DNA of 64,000 bases from JAGOPY01 sp964619555 (GCA_964619555.1 CAZUDV010000007.1:174903-238902); one strand, 5' to 3'. Shown: positions 7,258 through 15,355, counted from the first letter of the stretch. Notes: generated from the letters alone by a model not told the origin. Numbers and translations: made by a program.

Positions 7258-8268
7258 TTAAATATTTAACAAATCAAATGCGAATTTCTGATAGCTAATT
7301 TTACTTTTACTTTCTTGGTTCTCCTGCCATGCTCTTTCCTTATGGCTCAATTCAACAATCTGTTTTGCATAAAGATCTTTAAATTTTGTAGCAACAATTT
7401 CTAAAACATCTAATTCTTCTGAATCAAAATGAGATTGATCAAACGTTATAGAACTCTTAATAAGATCACCGTAATTGCCAGTATTATTAATTAATTCTTG
7501 ACTGATGTTAATCAAATTATCCTCACAGAGTTTACTAAAAAGACTATCATATTGTGCAGGAACCGGGCCTAATGGAATTGCTCTATATGTCAGGCCCGTC
7601 ATCGAGTATGCTGTTTTCTTATACAATCCAAAATCTGCATAGAATAATAGCTTATTAAGTTTGGTTTTGAACAAATCCATCCTCTCACTAAAAAAAGCTA
7701 TAACATGAGCCAGCTTAATCAGGTTTGGTTTTCTGTAACCCGAATATTCGTTTGGGAATTCATGAAGAAAGACATGATTGACAAAAACCAAATCCCAAAT
7801 TTTTGATTTCCTCTGTTCTTCAACTTTATTGGCATGAGCGATTAATATTTGCCTTTCTTTTTCAGATAGGATATTTGAACTCGCCTCCACTTGTTTTATA
7901 AAATCTAACGGTTGTCTAACAGCCAAAATCAGCCTTCCATTTGCTACTGACGGGATTTCTCCAGACTCATAAAGTCTATAACTGTTGGTCCCAAATCCCA
8001 ATATGTCTGACATCTTGCTGGCTGAAATAGCGTACATTTCTCTAATTTCTCTAATTTCATCCGGGAAAGGTATTCCATATTTTTCCCGGTACTGGTTTAA
8101 TACCTGGTTCTGATTTACTCTGTCCTCTTCATCAGTGGTGTAAGTTTCTCCACTGTCTTCACACAGGTAGTAATGGTAGGTAATCTCAAACTCTTCCTTA
8201 CGGAAAGCGAGCTTCACTCCAGATTTCTTGACCAATTTCATTGGTTTACCTGTTTTCGGACTATTCAT
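7258..8268 (-). CDS. Panacea (DUF4065)-domain antitoxin with MqsA-like N-terminus
   Basis: 336 aa in three parts. The N-terminal about 65 residues resemble the MqsA-type head but with zinc ligands mostly lost; only one Cys remains (YYLCEDSGE). An HTH region at about 75-125 carries IREMYAISASKMSDILGFGTNSYRLYESGEIPS. The C-terminal Panacea/DUF4065 domain at about 185-330 shows KLNKLLFYADFGLYKKTAYSMTGLTYRAIPLGPVP. By family knowledge these neutralise diverse toxins and repress their own operon. The start overlaps the toxin stop by 4 bp (ATGA type), as in a coupled toxin-antitoxin pair. Two palindromes upstream of the toxin are the likely operators. Confidence 0.8.
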   Translation of the reverse strand: MNSPKTGKPMKLVKKSGVKLAFRKEEFEITYHYYLCEDSGETYTTDEEDRVNQNQVLNQYREKYGIPFPDEIREIREMYAISASKMSDILGFGTNSYRLYESGEIPSVANGRLILAVRQPLDFIKQVEASSNILSEKERQILIAHANKVEEQRKSKIWDLVFVNHVFLHEFPNEYSGYRKPNLIKLAHVIAFFSERMDLFKTKLNKLLFYADFGLYKKTAYSMTGLTYRAIPLGPVPAQYDSLFSKLCEDNLINISQELINNTGNYGDLIKSSITFDQSHFDSEELDVLEIVATKFKDLYAKQIVELSHKERAWQENQESKSKISYQKFAFDLLNI

Positions 8269-8630
8269 AATCTTAAGGGTTTTTTAAATGGATATTGCAT
8301 CGGATGTTTTGATGGATGAAACGAAATACAAATGACCCGGTCTTGAGGTCTACCCATTGATATTTTTATATAAATCTCTATTCCTTTTTTAACATTTTTC
8401 CCAAAGACCCATGTGCTTGCGATTCCATATAAGGTGTCGTTTAATGGACCCTCACTGTAATCTTCATAAGACAAACTTTCAATTATCTTTTTGCGGGCGT
8501 CTGGAGTCATTTCCAAGAGAAGGAGCGACTGGGTGTTCTTCATTCTCTCGTCACGAAAGAGAATTTGAAACACTTTCATCTTAACTTTGAAATCAGTTAA
8601 GAACTGTTCGACCTCTCTTATAGTTATCAT
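8265..8630 (-). CDS. MqsR-like toxin of the Panacea toxin-antitoxin pair
   Basis: A 121-aa protein directly upstream of and overlapping the antitoxin. The order (toxin first) matches MqsR-MqsA. The pattern (MITIREVEQFLTDFKVKMK, then GPLNDTLYGIASTWVFGK, GIEIYIKISMG, VICISFHPSKHPMQYPF) fits the MqsR/RelE-type endoribonuclease fold: N-terminal helix and a C-terminal sheet ending in a VxSFHxS strand. MqsR proteins cut mRNA. I cannot point to catalytic residues with certainty, so the family call rests on order, size and the C-terminal strand pattern. Confidence 0.6.
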   Translation of the reverse strand: MITIREVEQFLTDFKVKMKVFQILFRDERMKNTQSLLLLEMTPDARKKIIESLSYEDYSEGPLNDTLYGIASTWVFGKNVKKGIEIYIKISMGRPQDRVICISFHPSKHPMQYPFKKPLRL

Positions 8631-8672
8631 AGGAATATTTCATGAGGCAAAGATAATCTAAAAAATACAAAT

Positions 8673-8690
8673 ATCAACTATAAAGTTGAT
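8673..8690. promoter_or_regulatory. Palindromic operator 1 upstream of the toxin-antitoxin operon
   Basis: ATCAACT-ATAA-AGTTGAT is an inverted repeat with 7-bp arms, 43 bp before the toxin start. It shares the core CAACTxTAAAGTT with the second palindrome at 8718-8729. The centres are 42 bp apart, about four helical turns, so two antitoxin dimers could bind the same DNA face. Confidence 0.55.
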
Positions 8691-8717
8691 TATTTTATTA
8701 ACAATTTATTTTTTCAC

Positions 8718-8729
8718 AACTTTAAAGTT
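8718..8729. promoter_or_regulatory. Palindromic operator 2 upstream of the toxin-antitoxin operon
   Basis: AACTTTAAAGTT is a perfect 12-bp palindrome sharing the core of the site at 8673-8690. It is likely bound by the HTH of the Panacea antitoxin. Confidence 0.5.
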
Positions 8730-8730
8730 A

Positions 8731-9551
8731 CAATGAATTCTCCCAAGACCAAGTAATATTCTAAAAGGCTTATTAACTGATTGTTCTAAATTGTTAATGC
8801 GTTGCTTTGTTGTCCAAATAATCCAGCTCGTGTACAATTACGTAAGAAAACATGAAGATTTTACTCCCCCTAGAAATCAAGTTCAAATTTTAGGCTCTAA
8901 AATAAAATAAAAGCCCAAAAATCAGGACATTTAGCCAAGTAAGCAAAATACTGCACTTTTTAACCCCAAAAAACGACTTCATTTAAAAGACTTCAAAATG
9001 AAATAATTGCACTAAGAAGGTTATTAGAAATCATTTCTGCTTTTATACTTCAACCCAGAAGCATTGAGTTATTGTTTATTAAAATGTTCCATAGTGGTTG
9101 CTGATAAAGGGATACAGCGCATTTTTAGACGCTGATAACTTGAAACCATTTTGTGAAAGATTCTCAATGTTACCAAACATACCAGCCTGATATGCCAGAC
9201 CTGATAAATGCATAAAGTCTGCATATTTTAACTTTTTATAAACAACTCGAAATCAGTGACTTCAACTATATATCAGTCGGGGCAATCATGAATTGTTCTG
9301 TACCCCACCATTATTGATCTTGAACTAAAAAAATACCCCAAAAAGGGGGCTGCGCAAAGGGGTGTCCTCTTGCATACACAGATAAAAAGCAGTTCATGTT
9401 TCAAAATGCTCAAAATTGTGGTGACCTCCCCCCGAATTTTGCACGATCTTCTTCAGGGTGGATATGAGTATCAATTTACTTTCTGTGTCTGTATACTGCC
9501 CGAAGGGTATCAGCATTTTGAAAAAAAGAGCCATTGCTGGCTCCTGGAGGA
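8731..9551. other. Gene-poor A+T-rich stretch
   Basis: About 820 bp lie between the toxin-antitoxin operators and the radC 3' end. Stops are frequent in all frames up to about 9370. The only open frame of note (9370-9582, plus) overlaps the radC 3' end and has no family resemblance. I see no tRNA, repeat array or terminator. It may be a decayed segment of the island or hold an unrecognised RNA or origin. Confidence 0.4.
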
Positions 9552-10022
9552 CTATAACAGGCCCTCGTCTGCGAAGGAGTAGTAACCTTCCGATGAAATG
9601 ATAAGATGATCCAATATGGGCAAATCGAGCATCAAGCCAGCGTCTTTCAGCTTTCTTGTCAGGTGGATATCGGCTTCGCTGGGCTGCAGGTTCCCGGACG
9701 GATGATTATGCGCAAGGATCAGGCTACAGGCGTTGGACTTCAAGGCAACCTGGAAGATCAGCTTCGGGTCTGCCACTGTTCCGGACAATCCTCCCTGGCT
9801 GATCTTTGCCCAGCCCAGGACGCGGTTGGCCCGGTTAAGGCACAATACCATGAATTCCTCCACATGGTCAATTCTATCGCTCCAGATACGCTGCAGGACA
9901 TCATAGACATCCCTGGAACCGGCAACTTTTTCCATATCGGATAACCGGACCTTGTTACGGTAGAAAATTTCAATCTCGGCCAGGTTGCTGGTGAATAAAG
10001 TGACTGGATTTTTTGCTTTCAT
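9552..10022 (-). CDS. radC: RadC-family JAMM/JAB-domain protein
   Basis: A 156-aa protein consisting of the RadC JAB domain without the usual N-terminal helix-hairpin-helix part. This short form is typical of mobile elements. The JAMM metal-binding pattern is complete: Glu56, then His105-x-His107, Ser109 and Asp118 (AHNHPSGNLQPSEAD). Despite its old name, a role in DNA repair is not established; it occurs on islands and plasmids with replication or defence genes. It lies 13 bp after the J-domain gene in the same direction, so the two are probably co-transcribed. Its presence on the same island as a Ubl operon is notable because JAMM proteases remove Ubls in other systems. Confidence 0.85.
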   Translation of the reverse strand: MKAKNPVTLFTSNLAEIEIFYRNKVRLSDMEKVAGSRDVYDVLQRIWSDRIDHVEEFMVLCLNRANRVLGWAKISQGGLSGTVADPKLIFQVALKSNACSLILAHNHPSGNLQPSEADIHLTRKLKDAGLMLDLPILDHLIISSEGYYSFADEGLL

Positions 10023-10035
10023 ACTTCCCTCCTTT

Positions 10036-10611
10036 CTACTTGTTAAAACTCTCTGAAACGTACTCTACACGAAGTTCTTCGAAGTTTCTGCCAGGTCGGT
10101 CATTAAAACCACGCTCCTCCATTTCAACAGAAACCTCCAGTACAGGAGTTCTCTTTTGATCTTTGGATTTGCTGACGACATCAGAACCATGAAGTTTCCT
10201 GATCATTTCGATCGGTAATGGATCCCTGTTGTGGCTGCGAAATTCAACCGGCCTCCAGTACCAGCGTTTCTTGTCGCCGGAAAACCGGAATCCGAATTCT
10301 TTCAGTTTGTCCTTGTACTGGATGGTGTTGCCACCTACCCAGACCCAGTGGCCGCAAATCTCAATTTCAACGTCAAATGAGATGATCAGGTTGATTATCT
10401 CTGGGAACTTGATAAAGCTCTCTTTCACATCCTCCTGTTGCACAGAGAATCCGAAGAATGGATCCTTGATGATGGCCTCATACTGAAGGTTGATTTCCTG
10501 CATCGTGGCGGTATCGCCTCCACGATCCGGATGGTGTAATAATGCAAGTTTCTTGTATACTTGCTTAACTTCCTGTAGTGTCCTACAGTCGCGGAAATAC
10601 AGTGTTTTCAT
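10036..10611 (-). CDS. J-domain protein of mobile-element type
   Basis: I chose ATG 10611 (191 aa), where MKTLYFRDCRTLQEVKQVYK begins the J-domain directly; an upstream start at 10689 would add 26 residues with no family match. The HPD motif (LLHHPDRGG) is at residues 27-29. A second compact domain at about 80-130 contains HWVWVGGNTIQYKDKLKEFGFRF followed by RWYWRP, a pattern found in phage and plasmid J-proteins. There is no Gly/Phe or zinc-finger region of housekeeping DnaJ. It would stimulate an Hsp70 ATPase. It precedes radC by 13 bp and is likely in one transcript with it. Confidence 0.75.
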   Translation of the reverse strand: MKTLYFRDCRTLQEVKQVYKKLALLHHPDRGGDTATMQEINLQYEAIIKDPFFGFSVQQEDVKESFIKFPEIINLIISFDVEIEICGHWVWVGGNTIQYKDKLKEFGFRFSGDKKRWYWRPVEFRSHNRDPLPIEMIRKLHGSDVVSKSKDQKRTPVLEVSVEMEERGFNDRPGRNFEELRVEYVSESFNK

Positions 10612-10712
10612 AGCTAAAAAGTTTTTGAATTTGACATCCAAATAACTTTTGACCATGAATTCAAACGGAAAAAGAGTCAAATCCTCCAAAGTGTATGGTA
10701 ATCAAGGGCTGG

Positions 10713-10787
10713 GGCATTGAACATAATATGATTATCGGACACAAAGCGAAGCGACTGCTCCGATAATCGGATGTTATGTTCATTGCC
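10713..10787. repeat. Long imperfect hairpin, attC-like in form
   Basis: The left arm 10713-10739 (starting GGCATTGAACATAAT) pairs with the right arm 10759-10787 (ending GTTATGTTCATTGCC). The stem is about 27 bp with two mismatches and two unpaired bases (CC) on one side, and the loop is 19 bases (10740-10758). No T-run follows, so it is not an intrinsic terminator. The shape (long imperfect palindrome with extrahelical bases and a GTTATGT box) recalls integron attC sites, but the R'' box does not match well and no integron integrase is present. Confidence 0.6.
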
Positions 10788-10930
10788 AAAGGGCAGGCAA
10801 TCAATAAAAAAATGTTTCTGTTTGAAAAAGGAGTCTCTTTTACCTTGGCAAACAAGCCCCCCCGGTCGGTTTCATGAAGCTCATTTCAATTTCTCCCTAT
10901 CCGGGTTCGTAAGCACATTAATGCAGGTTT

Positions 10931-11788
10931 TTAATCCTGGACACATCTCACCGGGAACCTGTATAATTGATTGGTAGTAATTCTTTGAATGCTTCTCTTC
11001 CCTTTGTTTATGTGCCTTATAAATGTTTCATTTTCATCATTTTCCGACGCAGTCCAGAAGTATCCATCTTTTGTGATGTCGTAAGGAATAAAACTTGTGC
11101 TTTTTCCTGATTTATTTGTCTGCCTGATCCATCCACAAAATAATAAGTCCAGGCCTGTTTTTCCATCTTTCCTTAATGATTGAGCCTGACCCAGGTAAGA
11201 TCCCCTCCAGCCATAATCTACTGCTTCAAAATCGGTCATGCCAACTTCGAGCTCCAATTCCATCCATTCCTCATCCGTGGGTAAATGCCATCCATTTGGA
11301 CAAACCTCTTTTGCCTCTTCAAAATTGTAGTATCTTCCGCATTCATCACAATAATCCGGCTGTCCTTCATAACATATGCTCTGACCAACTTTGAAAGTCA
11401 TGTTTTCTGCCATCCAGACTTGATTCCCAATGGTCACATACTTATAGGATGTGCTATCCCGCTCATCAAAAAATACCTGCTCTTGCTTGAGTTTATCGTC
11501 AGCATCCCTGGATTCAACTTCAAAATAGTCAACGGTCCCGTTCTCGTATACAATTTTCAGCAGGTCGCATTTATTTAGTTCATAGATCGGCCCGTCTTGA
11601 TTATCGAAGCGGAAATATTCAATCCTACCTATACTGACTTTCTTTACGATGGCTTTTCTTTCTTCACCGGATTTCATATAGAGTATGTCTTGGCTAAAGA
11701 CAATGCTTGGATTAAGAATAGAAACCAATGTACTGATAATAATTATCCCAATGGCACAATATGATGTAGCCGTGTGCTTTGATTTCAT
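10931..11788 (-). CDS. Secreted FISUMP-domain protein
   Basis: 285 aa from ATG 11788; a TTG at 11800 is the alternative. The N-terminus is a signal sequence (YCAIGIIIISTLVSILNPSIVFS, then Q). Residues about 40-95 form a small beta domain (GEERKAIVKKVSIGRIEYFRFDN). From about 115 to the end it has the FISUMP pattern: YKYVTIGNQVWMAENMTF, CPNGWHLPTDEEWMELE, GYFWTASE and the closing FPVRCVQD. FISUMP proteins are exported Bacteroidota and Fibrobacter proteins of unknown biochemical role. It lies 22 bp downstream of the restriction enzyme gene in the same direction and may be read with it. Confidence 0.8.
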   Translation of the reverse strand: MKSKHTATSYCAIGIIIISTLVSILNPSIVFSQDILYMKSGEERKAIVKKVSIGRIEYFRFDNQDGPIYELNKCDLLKIVYENGTVDYFEVESRDADDKLKQEQVFFDERDSTSYKYVTIGNQVWMAENMTFKVGQSICYEGQPDYCDECGRYYNFEEAKEVCPNGWHLPTDEEWMELELEVGMTDFEAVDYGWRGSYLGQAQSLRKDGKTGLDLLFCGWIRQTNKSGKSTSFIPYDITKDGYFWTASENDENETFIRHINKGKRSIQRITTNQLYRFPVRCVQD

Positions 11789-11810
11789 GTTATGTAGCAA
11801 AAATTAGTGG

Positions 11811-14800
11811 CTATTCAAACTCAATATTATCGATCTCCTTCATGATCCTGTCTGTCTCTGTAAGTGCCATGATGATCTTCTGGTAATGCCGAACGTCATC
11901 GAAGGATAGCTGCCGGCCTTTCCGGTCCTTCAGCCATTTCTGTGCCGGTTGGTATCCACCGATATAGAATTCCCAGGCAATTTGCGGGACATGATCGAAA
12001 TATTGATTTTCATTGATCCAAACCTTTCCATCCGCGTACCTGGCTTTGCCAACTTCATTGCTACCGGAAATAGGATAGGAAGTGATGAACTGTTCAACCA
12101 CTGGGCTTTCCAACAGGTGGATCTGCCGGAGCTCGCCACCGAGCTTTACAAACTTCCAGAAGGTTCCCTGGTCTTTAGGGTACGGAATACGCGGGAAATC
12201 GATCTTCAAGAATTCTTTGTATTTGCTCCGGTAGGTTGGTGAATGGAGGATGGCGTATATGTAATCAAGTATATCGATGGGAGCGAAGGTGCCGGGTGTG
12301 GGTTCTTTTTCTGGAGTGAAGATCAGTTGTAATCGTCCAGCGAGCTGCTGGACCATTGATAATTTCAGATTTGGAGTTCTTATAAAAGTTCCTTCTTTTG
12401 ATTCAAAATTATCGGACTCTGGATATGAATATAACGGAAAAACATTTGTGTTATCTAAAGATGAAGTAATACTTTTATCAGTTACAGCATCAGAAATTAA
12501 ATAATTATGTGCCGCAATATCTCTACCGACTTTAACACAACATAAAGCATAATTTGGAAAAAACATATGGCGCATGATATCTTCTCGGCCCCAATCAACC
12601 ATGACTTTAGAATAATAAATGAATCGATTATCAAAAGGTCTGTATGAAATTATTTTGATGTTCTTTGAATGATTTAACTGGGAAACTAATTTTCTTGCTT
12701 TTGACATTTGCCAACCTCGAGTATCACCGGGCAAATATTTTCCTGATTTTTTAAAACCAAAGTACCTCGTCCTAACTGTACTATCGTCAACATTTTCATC
12801 ACAAAAATTCACTATTCTATTAGTTAAATCCTTCTTGTCAAAATCAATGACAAAATGGTCTCTGGCGGTAGTTACCCCCATTGATTGGGCCAAAAACAAA
12901 TCTTCTATGCAAAATCCCTCTTGGTAATTATCCTTTTGAAAAATATCTTTTTGATGGAAAAAGAAGAATGGTGGTAGATTCTTTATTTCTTTGAAAGGTA
13001 ATTTTGGAAACTCATTTCCAATCAAGTATTCATATTTTATTTCACGCACACCATACATATCAGCATGATAAACATGACCAAGTTCTCTATTTTTCTTTGT
13101 CCTGTTTTTTATAAAAAGGTTTATTGAAACCCCAGTAGTTATGTCAAAAACATTTTCATCCTTACTGCCATCAGGACAGACCTCTTTCTTTTTGCTATTC
13201 CCATGCAGATCGAGTATATATATCTTATCGAAAGTATTCAGAAGATTCCATCGCATGGCTCTGAATGTAGGATTATCGATAAATCCATGATTGTTAATAT
13301 AGGCTAAAACGCCTTCTCCATTCTTGTCAATCAGGTATTGTCCAAAGCGAATAAATTTGACATAATCATCCTGGAGCCAGTGTTTCCTTTCACCGAAGTG
13401 TACGCCGTCTATATATTTGTAATCTTCGATTAGGTTCACGATCCATTCACCCATATTTGAGGAAATGCCACTATATGGCGGATTTCCGATCACTATCATG
13501 ACTGGAGCATCTCTTTTAACATGATTCGCCTCATTGGCTTCCTGCGACAGCCAGGAAGCAAACAGGGTTCCGGTATCCTGGTGATGTTCTTCCAGGGAAT
13601 TCGTCAGGTAAACTTTTAACCGTTGCTGTCGTGTCGATTTGTAGCCCGTCTCCTGCAACAGGAGTTCCAGTTTCAGGTGAGCCATGGCATAAGAGGCCAT
13701 CAGGATCTCGAAGCCGTTCAGCCTGGGCAACAGGTGATCCTCTACGTACTGGCTCCAGATACCTTCCTGTCCTTCGAATTTCCGGTGGACCTGCCGGATC
13801 ACCTCCGCCAGAAACGTTCCGGTACCACATGCTGGATCGAGCACCTGCACCCGGTGCACCTCCTGTTCGACGGTCTTTCCCTGCACAGGAATCTTCACCT
13901 TGATCGTGGAGGTGTCTGCAAGGCCGGCTGACAAGCCAAATTCTACTTTGAGGATATCATCAACCGCACGGACAATGAAGTTCACCACCGGCTCGGGAGT
14001 GTACCACACGCCCCGGCTTTTACGGAGGGCAGGATTATATTCGGAAAGAAAGGTCTCATAGAAATGGATCATCGGGTCGGTCTGCCGGGTTTCCTTGCCA
14101 AAATCCTTCAGAATAGCCGCAACGTCCGTATGCTGGAAAATATCGGCCAAGTCATCCACAATCCACCGGATCCGGTCGTCGAGGTCATAGCCGGCTATGT
14201 ACTGAAATAACTTCCGGAGGAATGGGTTAGAAGAGGGAATGAGATTTGCGGCTTCTTGCCGTGTAAAGTCTTCCAGGGTCGGGTCATGTAAGCGGGCAGC
14301 GAACATTCCGTAAGCAATCGTTTGAGCGTATATGTCGGCGAAATCCTTCGCAGTGATATCGTGGATCAGCACCTGCCGGAAGGCACTCATCTGGTCATGC
14401 AGAGTGTTATTGGCCTCTTCGAACAAATTGCTTCCAGAAACTCCCTGGCTGCCTGACAGAGCATTTTCAATCACGTTGGCCATGAGCCGGGCTTTGGCCG
14501 CCATCATCACCGAAAGTTTTGATGCAGATTTGATCGTCTGGCCGGTAAACGAGGCAAAATTCACGATCATATCCCCGAATGCCGCATAATTTTCCGGCTT
14601 GAGAATGATCTTTCCGGGAACGGCATCCGCAATCTTCACCGAGGAAACAAATTCACCGTTGCGGTACAGATGGAAAGTCAGGTAGTCAGTCACAATCAGG
14701 TTGTCGAGTGATTTACGGTACCGATCGAGCTGTTCTTTCAGGTCTTTTCCATTCAGGTCTTTTCCGACATCCTTAGCCTCGATATAACCGACAGGGATGT

Positions 14801-14981
14801 TCTTCCGGGTCAGGATATAGTCAGGTGCGCCGCACTCGATCCTGGATGGCTCATTGGTAACAACTATGCTTGGAAGTAGGCTTTCGAGAAGATTGCGGAG
14901 GTCCGGCCGGTAGCTGTGCTCGGTAGATATGCCGGATTTATAGAGTTGATTGACTTTTTGGACGTATTCCTGGATGGTCAT
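11811..14981 (-). CDS. ISP-type single-chain restriction-modification enzyme without helicase domain
   Basis: 1056 aa. The N-terminus carries a PD-(D/E)xK nuclease: Asp54 in GAPDYILTRK and Glu68-x-Lys70 in PVGYIEAK. The methyltransferase part shows motif I DPACGTG near residue 382 and the adenine-N6 motif IV NPPYSG near 498. The C-terminal about 350 residues are the target-recognition and C-terminal domain of type ISP enzymes (SYRPFDNRFIYYS, IPYPKDQGTFWKFVKLG, VWINENQYFDHVPQIAWEFYIGGYQPAQKWL). Type ISP enzymes such as LlaGI have a helicase between nuclease and methylase. Here the space between residues 75 and 370 has no Walker motif, so it is closer to type IIG. It is the first gene at the tRNA end of the island and probably protects it and excludes phage DNA. 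Confidence 0.88.
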   Translation of the reverse strand: MTIQEYVQKVNQLYKSGISTEHSYRPDLRNLLESLLPSIVVTNEPSRIECGAPDYILTRKNIPVGYIEAKDVGKDLNGKDLKEQLDRYRKSLDNLIVTDYLTFHLYRNGEFVSSVKIADAVPGKIILKPENYAAFGDMIVNFASFTGQTIKSASKLSVMMAAKARLMANVIENALSGSQGVSGSNLFEEANNTLHDQMSAFRQVLIHDITAKDFADIYAQTIAYGMFAARLHDPTLEDFTRQEAANLIPSSNPFLRKLFQYIAGYDLDDRIRWIVDDLADIFQHTDVAAILKDFGKETRQTDPMIHFYETFLSEYNPALRKSRGVWYTPEPVVNFIVRAVDDILKVEFGLSAGLADTSTIKVKIPVQGKTVEQEVHRVQVLDPACGTGTFLAEVIRQVHRKFEGQEGIWSQYVEDHLLPRLNGFEILMASYAMAHLKLELLLQETGYKSTRQQRLKVYLTNSLEEHHQDTGTLFASWLSQEANEANHVKRDAPVMIVIGNPPYSGISSNMGEWIVNLIEDYKYIDGVHFGERKHWLQDDYVKFIRFGQYLIDKNGEGVLAYINNHGFIDNPTFRAMRWNLLNTFDKIYILDLHGNSKKKEVCPDGSKDENVFDITTGVSINLFIKNRTKKNRELGHVYHADMYGVREIKYEYLIGNEFPKLPFKEIKNLPPFFFFHQKDIFQKDNYQEGFCIEDLFLAQSMGVTTARDHFVIDFDKKDLTNRIVNFCDENVDDSTVRTRYFGFKKSGKYLPGDTRGWQMSKARKLVSQLNHSKNIKIISYRPFDNRFIYYSKVMVDWGREDIMRHMFFPNYALCCVKVGRDIAAHNYLISDAVTDKSITSSLDNTNVFPLYSYPESDNFESKEGTFIRTPNLKLSMVQQLAGRLQLIFTPEKEPTPGTFAPIDILDYIYAILHSPTYRSKYKEFLKIDFPRIPYPKDQGTFWKFVKLGGELRQIHLLESPVVEQFITSYPISGSNEVGKARYADGKVWINENQYFDHVPQIAWEFYIGGYQPAQKWLKDRKGRQLSFDDVRHYQKIIMALTETDRIMKEIDNIEFE

Positions 14982-15118
14982 ATCCCGGTTAGATTAGGGA
15001 TTAAAATTACAGGAAATTTTCAAACCCTTTTTCAGGGATTGAATTTCACATTTCGCAATATCAATATCATTTCACAATGATGGGGAATGTGCCAGACAGA
15101 AAGGGAAATGGCAAAATG

Positions 15119-15156
15119 CCAGCGAACTGCGAACTGCCGACTGCGAACTGCGAACT
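15119..15156. repeat. 7-bp tandem repeat (GCGAACT type)
   Basis: The stretch reads GCGAACT GCGAACT GCCGACT GCGAACT GCGAAC, just inside the right edge of the island. The same heptads in the other orientation make up the arms around the four-helix-bundle gene at 16.5-17.1 kb. Confidence 0.8.
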
Positions 15157-15159
15157 TTT

Positions 15160-15176
15160 GTGATCCCGGAGGGACT
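15160..15176 (-). other. Right attachment site within the tRNA-Arg 3' end
   Basis: This is the 17-bp partner of 4129-4145. It covers tRNA positions from the discriminator base through the acceptor 3' strand and into the T stem, plus one base beyond. Element DNA on the 4-15 kb side restores an intact tRNA, as in integrative elements that use a tRNA 3' end. Confidence 0.85.
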
Positions 15177-15234
15177 CGAACCCCCAACCCTCAGAACCGG
15201 AATCTGATGCTCTATCCAATTGAGCCACGGGACC
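15161..15234 (-). tRNA. tRNA-Arg, anticodon CCG
   Basis: On the minus strand the sequence folds as a cloverleaf of 74 nt. The acceptor GGTCCCG pairs with CGGGATC (one G-T pair), with discriminator A. The D stem is GCTC/GAGC. The anticodon stem TCAGA/TCTGA encloses loop TTCCGGT, giving anticodon CCG (reads CGG, Arg). The T arm GGGGG-TTCGAGT-CCCTC is intact. CCA is not encoded. It is the integration site of the adjacent island. Confidence 0.95.
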
Positions 15235-15240
15235 AAATTT

Positions 15241-15355
15241 AGTTCAAAGTTCAAAGGGAAAAGTCCAAAGTTGAAGATAGTTAGTTGAAAGTTAAAAAAG
15301 GAAACTTTGACCTGATTAACTGTAACTTAACCCTTTGAACTTTGAACTTTGAACT
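15241..15355. repeat. Inverted pair of 7-bp repeats (AGTTCAA type)
   Basis: AGTTCAAAGTTCAAAGGG at 15241-15258 is an exact reverse complement of 15331-15348, and the right copy continues one more heptad to 15355. The DNA between them keeps a degenerate 7-bp register (AGTCCAA, AGTTGAA, AGTTGAA, AGTTAAA). The structure could form an 18-bp stem with a 72-base loop between the tRNA and the fbaA promoter. Confidence 0.8.

Noticed and set aside
9370..9582. 70-codon plus-strand frame before radC
   Set aside because: It overlaps the radC 3' end, has no start context or family match, and looks like chance in a gene-poor stretch.
15043..15156. Repeats near 15.04-15.16 kb as a CRISPR array
   Set aside because: Units are 7-13 bp without spacers of constant length and no cas gene is present.
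4129..15176. Island as a conjugative element or prophage
   Set aside because: No relaxase, mobilisation, conjugation, capsid, terminase or portal gene is visible. RadC and J-domain genes alone do not support it.
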